A stretch of 11,790 nucleotides of DNA, from the NCBI GenBank assembly GCA_049802875.1, contig JBARNH010000059.1, forward strand, positions 1 to 11,790. Direction: 5' to 3'. The notes below the pieces were generated by a model. It was not told the origin of the DNA, made no database searches, and saw only the letters and a list, made by a program, of their open reading frames with translations. A program made the translations under genes and the position numbers. This DNA comes from Lutacidiplasma sp049802875 (GTDB taxonomy: Archaea > Thermoplasmatota > Thermoplasmata > Lutacidiplasmatales > UBA184). This document shows positions 7,192-11,790 of this stretch, piece by piece (position 1 is the stretch's first letter; each line of letters opens with the position of its first letter).

Positions 7192-7521
7192 CTACGCGGA
7201 GAACGACTTGCCGCAGGAGCAAGTCTCCTTCGCGTTCGGGTTGTAGATCTTGAACCCGGACGCCTCGAGGCCGAGCAGATAGTCGACCTTGAGGCCCTCG
7301 AGGAGGGGTGCGCTCGCGCGGTCGACGACGACGGTGAGTCCGCTGCCTTCGTAGGCGACCTCGTCCCCGGTTTCGCGCTTGTCAAACGACATGCCGTAGG
7401 TGAGGCCCGAGCATCCGCCCCCCTCTACGTAGATGCGCAGGGCGGCTCCGGGCTTGCCCTGCTTCTCCATGATCTTCATGACCTGCTCCCGCGCGGTGGG
7501 AGTGACCTCGATAGTGACCAT
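7192..7521 (-). CDS. Canonical HesB/IscA/ErpA A-type Fe-S carrier
   Basis: A 109-residue protein of normal family length. It has the three conserved cysteines: C37 in VEGGGCSGLTYGMSFD and C101/C103 in the terminal CSCGKSF. A-type carriers receive or hold Fe-S clusters (or iron) and hand them to client enzymes in the cytosol. The fold is recognisable from VTIEVTPTAREQVMKIM through GLTVVVDRAS and LEGLKVDYL. I chose ATG 7521 rather than the in-frame ATG at 7584, because the family begins at this point and GAGG (7530-7533) lies 8 bases upstream. It is the first of two minus-strand carrier genes, 77 bases ahead of the CGCG variant. No cysteine desulfurase or Suf scaffold gene is in the window. Confidence 0.93.
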   Translation of the reverse strand: MVTIEVTPTAREQVMKIMEKQGKPGAALRIYVEGGGCSGLTYGMSFDKRETGDEVAYEGSGLTVVVDRASAPLLEGLKVDYLLGLEASGFKIYNPNAKETCSCGKSFSA

Positions 7522-7555
7522 GATGCACGCCTCACTCCGTCTAGCGCCCCGTGAC

Positions 7556-7563
7556 GGTAAAAG
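7556..7563 (-). promoter_or_regulatory. Candidate TATA box of the canonical carrier gene
   Basis: The minus strand reads CTTTTACC, about 35-40 bases before the ATG at 7521. That predicts a start near 7534 and a very short leader. It lies back to back with the promoter of the amidotransferase gene. Confidence 0.45.
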
Positions 7564-7607
7564 AGTTGCTGGCGCATGTGCCACCAGGGCACGGGCCCCG
7601 CTCGACG

Positions 7608-7616
7608 CTTAATTAC
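7608..7616 (+). promoter_or_regulatory. TATA box giving a leaderless amidotransferase mRNA
   Basis: CTTAATTAC is the only AT-rich run before the amidotransferase gene, and its centre lies about 26 bases before the ATG at 7638. With standard archaeal geometry, transcription would start at or within a few bases of the ATG. No Shine-Dalgarno sequence precedes that ATG, in agreement with leaderless translation. Confidence 0.55.
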
Positions 7617-7637
7617 GCCGCCGCTGTGGGCCCGTCG

Positions 7638-8504
7638 ATGTGTCGGCTCTTTGGCCTCCTCTCGAGCTCGGATGAATCGGCCGAACACTGGCTCGTCCGG
7701 TCCGACCGGTCGCTCTTGGCCCAGTCCCACGTCACCCCCGAAACGGCGCAGAAGGACGGCTGGGGGATCGGTTGGTTCACGGACGGGGGTCGGGCGCGGG
7801 TAGAGAAGAGCCCCGGCGCCGCCTACGCGGAAGGGGAACGAGAGCGGTTCGCGCAGGTCGCCAAGGAAGCGTCCGGACCGTTCGTGATCGGTCACCTTCG
7901 CCACGCGAGCAATCCCCTCCACTTGGAGCACGAACAGTTGCTGGGCCCCCTCAACTCCCAACCATTCGACACCCACACGATCCTGTTCGGCCACAACGGC
8001 ATGATCCCGTTCCCGACCGAGACGCGCCCGTTCCTTGGGGTCCACGAACCGAAGGTCCGCGGGGTGAACGACAGCGAAGTGCTGTTCTGGCTCCTAGTCC
8101 GGAACACGGAGGAGACCGGCGACCCGCTCACCGGTTATGTCCGGACGGTGGAGGACCTCGTTCGGATCTGGGACGCCATGGGCAAGCCCGCGATCCCCCC
8201 GTTCTCCGGACTCAATGTGATCTTCTCGCGCGGGCCCGACGAACTCTGGGCGTTCGCCCAATGGACCGGCGATCACGGCGAGGGCCTCTATGACGATACA
8301 CGTCGGTACTTTGAGATGGCGTATGCCACCACACCGCACCGCGTGGTCGTCGGAAGCGAGCCGTTCGATCGGCAACCCGGCACTTGGAAGTCGCTGCCGA
8401 GCGGTTCGTATCTCTCCGCCCGTCGCGAGAACGGGCACGTTGTGACCACCGTGGGCCGAACCCCCATCCCGGACTCCCTCGAAATTCGACCGCCGCCGAC
8501 CTGA
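7638..8504 (+). CDS. Class-II glutamine amidotransferase, YafJ/EgtC/DUG3-like
   Basis: A 288-residue N-terminal-nucleophile amidotransferase. The protein must begin at ATG 7638, because removal of Met exposes the catalytic C2 in MCRLFGLLSS; longer in-frame starts would bury it. Conserved family parts are DGWGIGWF (40-47), FVIGHLRHAS (82-91) with substrate-binding R88, FGHNGMI (117-123) with the oxyanion N120-G121, and NDSEVLFWLL (144-153). There is no fused synthase domain, so this is the stand-alone type. Known members hydrolyse gamma-glutamyl amides (for example in glutathione or ergothioneine metabolism), but most, including archaeal ones, have no proven substrate. A nucleotidyltransferase-like gene follows 41 bases downstream, probably in the same transcript. 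Confidence 0.9.
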   Translation: MCRLFGLLSSSDESAEHWLVRSDRSLLAQSHVTPETAQKDGWGIGWFTDGGRARVEKSPGAAYAEGERERFAQVAKEASGPFVIGHLRHASNPLHLEHEQLLGPLNSQPFDTHTILFGHNGMIPFPTETRPFLGVHEPKVRGVNDSEVLFWLLVRNTEETGDPLTGYVRTVEDLVRIWDAMGKPAIPPFSGLNVIFSRGPDELWAFAQWTGDHGEGLYDDTRRYFEMAYATTPHRVVVGSEPFDRQPGTWKSLPSGSYLSARRENGHVVTTVGRTPIPDSLEIRPPPT

Positions 8505-8545
8505 CCTGGGGAGTCCCCGCGAGGGACATCGACTCGGAGGCGAGG

Positions 8546-9445
8546 ATGACGAGCGAGATGCTCTCCGGTCCGGACCTGGGCGCGGGCTTCCTCCACCAGC
8601 TCACGACGGTCCGGGACGGCGACCGAACAACGTTCACGTACCATGCCCAGGAGGGAGGGCAGGACGCGAACGGACCGCCCAAGGGACCGCTGGACGTGTT
8701 GGGCTTCGTCCACCCAGAATCTGCGTGTCAGTTTGGCGGTCCGCGCTGCTGGCATCGGCGCTTCCTCCTGCCGTTCGCAGAGACCCCCAAAGTCCGGCAG
8801 TGCTACAACCGGAACCGGTTCGTGCTGCAGACCATGATCGACCAGGCGTACAGCGGGACTCCCCCCGCGATCGAGGCGGCGCTCGTCGAGGTGGTCGAAC
8901 GCCTGTCTCGGGCCGACCCCCCGGTGGACCAGGAATGGTACGTCGGCGGGTCTGCGGCCGCCTGGCTGCTCGGGGCCGAAATCGCGCCCCGGGACATCGA
9001 CCTCGGGACCACCCGGCCGGGGGTCGACCGTCTGGGGGCCCTCCTCGAGGAGTATCTCATCGAGCCGGTGAGCACGACGGACCGGCCGCCCCAGATCATC
9101 GTCCGCGGCGCCCGTGCGTTCGTCGGTACCTTCGCGACCGGAGCGCGCGTCGAATGGTGCGTTCCGCTCGAGCAGGGCCGGGAGCCCCCTCTCGCCGAGT
9201 TGAGCGGCGGGCCGCGGTCGGCCCGCCTCCTGCCCATGGCGTTCCGAGGGCATTCCCTCCGGGTTACCCGGCCGGAGTATGCTTTCGTCCGGGCAGCGGA
9301 GCGGAAAGCCGACGGCCGGGTCCGCGCGCTCGCCGCATTGGTACGGTCGACGGGGCCCGACCGAGAGTTGCTCGACGTTCTGCTCGAACGCTCAAACCTC
9401 TCCTCGTCCGAGCGCGACGGTCTCCGTCGGTTGGTCGACGGTTAA
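8546..9445 (+). CDS. Nucleotidyltransferase-fold protein, unknown role
   Basis: A 299-residue protein. Residues 130-205 carry the pol-beta-type nucleotidyltransferase pattern: WYVGGSAAAWLLGAEIAPRDIDLGT (131-155), that is, GGS followed 13 residues later by the D150-x-D152 metal pair. A possible third acid is E203 in ARVEW. The C-terminal part (about 237-299) is helical and charged. The N-terminal 100 residues are not recognised; they contain C61, C68 and H70 in SACQFGGPRCWHRRF, plus C86, which could bind a metal. The start is fixed by GGAGG at 8536-8540, 5 bases before the ATG. It might modify RNA, a protein or a small molecule, or be an antitoxin/toxin-type transferase; nothing nearby decides this. 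It probably shares a transcript with the amidotransferase. Confidence 0.7.
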   Translation: MTSEMLSGPDLGAGFLHQLTTVRDGDRTTFTYHAQEGGQDANGPPKGPLDVLGFVHPESACQFGGPRCWHRRFLLPFAETPKVRQCYNRNRFVLQTMIDQAYSGTPPAIEAALVEVVERLSRADPPVDQEWYVGGSAAAWLLGAEIAPRDIDLGTTRPGVDRLGALLEEYLIEPVSTTDRPPQIIVRGARAFVGTFATGARVEWCVPLEQGREPPLAELSGGPRSARLLPMAFRGHSLRVTRPEYAFVRAAERKADGRVRALAALVRSTGPDRELLDVLLERSNLSSSERDGLRRLVDG

Positions 9446-9498
9446 CCGTCGCGGGGCACGGGCGACGGCCGGCCCGCGATTGCCGGTCGAGCCGTAGC

Positions 9499-9505
9499 TT
9501 CATAG
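9499..9505 (+). promoter_or_regulatory. Weak candidate TATA box of the nuclease gene
   Basis: TTCATAG is centred about 28 bases before the ATG at 9530 and would give a nearly leaderless mRNA. There is no Shine-Dalgarno before that ATG. The match is poor, and read-through from the upstream gene (84 bases away) is an alternative. Confidence 0.3.
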
Positions 9506-9529
9506 CCCTTGAGTCCGCGCGGTTGCCTG

Positions 9530-10333
9530 ATGCTAGCCGAGCGAACCGCCGGACCGGTGACCGAGCACCTGACGCCGCACGATCTCGTGACGTACTTCCG
9601 ATGCCCGTACGAAATGGAACTCGTCCGCGCGTCGCACACCCGCACGTTGACCGGTGGCCCCGGCACCGTCCGTACTCCCCCCGACGTGGTCCCGCTCCGC
9701 CACTCCCCGATGTTCTCGCCGCCGATGGGTCACGTCGTGGTGAACGAGGGGCGGCTCGACCTCGACGACCGGGACATACTCATCTACGAGGACGAAGCGG
9801 AGGACGACCTCCCCGTGCTGTTTCCCCCCGAGCGGGTCCGATTGGACTCCCGGTTCCGCAACGGGGGCCGCACGCTGGTCGACCCCGAACTCGGCCTGGC
9901 CGGTCGCCCGGACCTGATCGTCCAGCGGACCGACGGGTCGCTGGTTCCCGTCGAGTACAAGGAGACCCACCTGTTCGTGGGCTACCACGAGGCGCACGGC
10001 CGCCTCTTCGACACGGTCCAGGTCGTGGCCGAGTGTCGACTGGTCGAGGTGGCGTTCGGACGGAAAGTCCCGTACGGGATCGTGCTGTACGGGGATGAGG
10101 CGGGCGGAGGTGTCCACGAGGGATGGGTCCGGATCCCGTACGGCGACGCCGAGCAGGGATGGCTTCGGGCAGCCTTGCGGCAAGTCCGGGACGACTCGGT
10201 CCGGGCGCCGGTGCCGGCCGAACGAAACTGCGGAGGCTGCGAGCCGAACGCGGAAGGGCAGTGCCGGTACGCCGCCGCGCGATACGAGGGACCCCATCAT
10301 CGCGCCACGCTGTGGGCGACCCCACGCGCCTGA
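9530..10333 (+). CDS. Cas4/RecB-like PD-(D/E)XK nuclease with Fe-S cysteines
   Basis: A 267-residue protein of the Cas4/RecB nuclease group. The N-terminus LTPHDLVTYFRCPYEMEL (15-32) matches the Cas4 opening, with C25 as first cluster ligand. The active site is visible as GRPDLIV (125-131, D128) and PVEYKET (140-146, E142 and K144). It is followed by QVVAECRLVE (164-173), which aligns with the family's QxxxY helix but has E168 in place of the tyrosine. The C-terminus has C234, C237 and C245 (CGGC then QCRY), so four cysteines could hold a 4Fe-4S cluster. It is longer than most Cas4 proteins (about 180-200), because of an acidic insert at about 40-120. No cas1, cas2 or CRISPR array is present, so this is a standalone member, probably in DNA repair or recombination. 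ATG 9530 is preferred over TTG 9509. Confidence 0.78.
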   Translation: MLAERTAGPVTEHLTPHDLVTYFRCPYEMELVRASHTRTLTGGPGTVRTPPDVVPLRHSPMFSPPMGHVVVNEGRLDLDDRDILIYEDEAEDDLPVLFPPERVRLDSRFRNGGRTLVDPELGLAGRPDLIVQRTDGSLVPVEYKETHLFVGYHEAHGRLFDTVQVVAECRLVEVAFGRKVPYGIVLYGDEAGGGVHEGWVRIPYGDAEQGWLRAALRQVRDDSVRAPVPAERNCGGCEPNAEGQCRYAAARYEGPHHRATLWATPRA

Positions 10334-10542
10334 CGACGGGGGGTGACCCCACGGCTCTCGAAGCCGTTAAGTAGCCATCGCCCGTGCCCGCTTCGCCGTG
10401 CCAGGGCGTCGCCCGTCGGTCGGTACGTGCACCCGCAGAGGCCCCTGCCTCATCGGGGAAGGGCGATAGGTCCGACCGCCCCTGGCGGAAGGGCCGATGA
10501 CGCCAATCACACGCGTTCTGGACGCTTGTCAAGCATAATCAG
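10334..10542 (+). other. Spacer and presumed 23S leader
   Basis: About 209 bases between the nuclease stop and the rRNA. The interval holds a small hairpin (10351-10367, 6-bp stem ACGGCT/AGCCGT) that could mark the end of the nuclease transcript, and a possible rRNA promoter. No tRNA and no 16S 3' end are seen. The strong rRNA upstream flank must pair with a downstream flank outside the window to form the processing stem. Confidence 0.5.
10364..10373 (+). promoter_or_regulatory. Candidate 23S rRNA promoter (TATA-like)
   Basis: CCGTTAAGTA is the only AT-leaning run in the otherwise GC-rich spacer. It predicts a start near 10394 and a leader of about 150 bases before mature 23S. The match to consensus is modest and it overlaps the 3' arm of the small hairpin. 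Confidence 0.3.
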
Positions 10543-11790
10543 TGTAGCTGACTCCTGTCAGTTGGGGAATGGCTAGGCTCGGGCGCCGATGAAGGTCGTG
10601 CCAAGCTGCGATAAGCGGTGGGTAGGCGCAAGGAACCTGTGATCCACCGATCACCTAATCGGAACTCCGGTCCCGCAAGGGACATTCCGCAAGGAAGGGG
10701 AACCCCCCGAAGTAAAGCATTCTAGTAGGGGGAGGACAAGAAATCAAACGAGATGCCGTTAGTAAAGGCGATCGAAAACGGCGTAGGACAAACCGAATCC
10801 CTGCCCGGCAAGGGTAGGGAGATGTGGAGTAGTGGACCTCCGTACTCGCTGGCTTCCGGAGCCGAACGTGCCTGGAACGACGGACCTGAGAGGGTGAAAG
10901 TCCCGTACGCGAACGGAAGAGGTGAGATTGGAGGTATCCCGAGTACCGTGCGTTGGATATCGCGCGGGAAGCTGGGAGGTACAGTCTTCTGATCCTAAAT
11001 ACGTCCCGAGACCGATAGAGAATTTAGTAGCGCGAGCGAACGCTGAAAAGTACCTCGGAAGGGAGGTGAAAAGAGCCTGAAACCAACTGACGATAAGCCG
11101 CATGTGGCCCCCAAGGAACGAAGCAGCCGCAAGGCTGTGGACACAGGGTCCATGCGTCCGTTTTGAATAACGGGCCAGGGAGTTTCGATCAATGGCGAGG
11201 CTAAGGCCCGCACGGCCGCAGCCGCAGGGAAACCGACAGTCCGCAATCCCGTAAGGGAAGAGGGACGGGGTGTGCTCGCCCGAAGTCATTGGTGGAAGAC
11301 CCGAAGCCAATCGATCTAAGCGTGGGTAGGTTGAAGCCTGCCGAAAGGTAGGTGGAGGACCGAACCGGTGTTGACGTGCAAATCACTCGGATGACCTGTG
11401 CTTAGGGGTGAAAGGCCAATCTAGACTGGGGATGGCTGGTTCCTCCTGAAACTACTCGCAGGTAGGTCTCGGCCGAGCTGGCACGGGATGTAGAGCACCG
11501 ATTACGGGAAGCGGGACCGAAAGGTCTCGGCCTGTTGTCGAACTCCGAAGTTCCGTGCGGTGAAGACGCCGGGAGTGAGCGCGGCAGGGGTAAGCCCGCC
11601 GTGCGAAAGGGAATGCAACCCAGCCCTGCATTAAGGGCCCCAAGTGCCGGTTAAGTGTCATGCAAAGGGCGTCCGTGTTCGAAGACAACTGGGAGGTGGG
11701 CTCAGAAGCAGCCATCCTTCAAAGAGTGCGTAACAGCTCACCAGTCGAGGGCATGGGCACCGAAAATGGACGGGGCTAAACCGGCCCCCG
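10543..11790 (+). rRNA. 23S rRNA, 5' part (cut by window end)
   Basis: Archaeal-type large-subunit rRNA. The 5' end is placed near 10543 by recall of the archaeal start region, where GGCTCGGGCGCCGATGAAGG and GTGCCAAGCTGCGATAAGC (about 10576-10616) match well. Later landmarks are the universal GGGGTGAAAGGCCAATCTAG (11404-11423), TGGCTGGTTCC (11433-11443), and the complete GTPase-associated/L11 region (about 11688-11745) with TCAGAAGCAGCC and GCGTAACAGCTCACC. The gene runs to the window end at roughly E. coli position 1130, so domains I and much of II are present and about 60% of the gene is missing. No intron or unusual insertion is evident in the part seen. The exact 5' end is uncertain by some 10 bases. 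Confidence 0.95.

Noticed and set aside
9530..10333. Membership of a CRISPR-Cas locus
   Set aside because: No repeats, cas1, cas2 or effector genes are in the window; the flanks are a nucleotidyltransferase and 23S rRNA.
10339..10367. Bacterial-style rho-independent terminator after the nuclease gene
   Set aside because: Short hairpins are present (GGGG-TGA-CCCC and ACGGCT/AGCCGT), but neither is followed by a T-run, and archaea do not normally use this type.
10759..11310. A 183-codon minus-strand reading frame
   Set aside because: It lies antisense to conserved 23S rRNA; open frames opposite rRNA are a common artefact.

Overview
The window is a GC-rich archaeal chromosome segment, most likely from a Thermoplasmatota (Thermoplasmata-related) lineage. 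Three things suggest this. The 23S rRNA has archaeal-type sequence. Short AT-rich TATA-like boxes stand out about 25-30 bases before plausible transcription starts, sometimes placing the start at or next to the ATG. The 23S gene begins without a 16S gene in front of it, an arrangement known from Thermoplasma and relatives. The lineage call is inference; the archaeal call is strong.

Layout. (1) 1-2399: a MarR-type repressor and a 14-helix DHA2/EmrB-type drug exporter form a two-gene operon. A perfect dyad abuts the TATA box and is a good candidate autoregulatory operator. (2) 2400-2866: a gene-free stretch with a strong 14-bp hairpin and a tRNA T-loop-like sequence on the minus strand; it does not fold as a normal tRNA. 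(3) 2867-6518: a LolD/MacB-type ABC ATPase followed by a 986-residue double FtsX permease with two large outward-facing domains. (4) 6656-7521, minus strand: two HesB/IscA (A-type) Fe-S carrier genes. The upstream one is canonical (one Cys in the core, CxC at the C-terminus). The downstream one is rebuilt with glycine-rich CGCG repeats at both cysteine sites and has its own TATA box and a perfect Shine-Dalgarno. (5) 7638-10333, plus strand: a class-II glutamine amidotransferase, a nucleotidyltransferase-fold protein of unknown role, and a standalone Cas4/RecB-like Fe-S nuclease. (6) about 10543-11790: the 5' portion of 23S rRNA, cut by the window end.

How the parts work together: the MarR/exporter pair reads as an inducible efflux module, and the ATPase/permease pair as a two-component ABC machine. 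The two A-type carriers probably serve Fe-S cluster delivery, with the Cys/Gly-rich one the most unusual protein in the window. No CRISPR array, transposon, or phage gene is visible. I do not see a clear multi-gene undescribed system; the best candidates for novelty are the CGCG-repeat A-type carrier, the unexplained structured intergenic region, and the nucleotidyltransferase with a Cys/His-containing N-terminal half.
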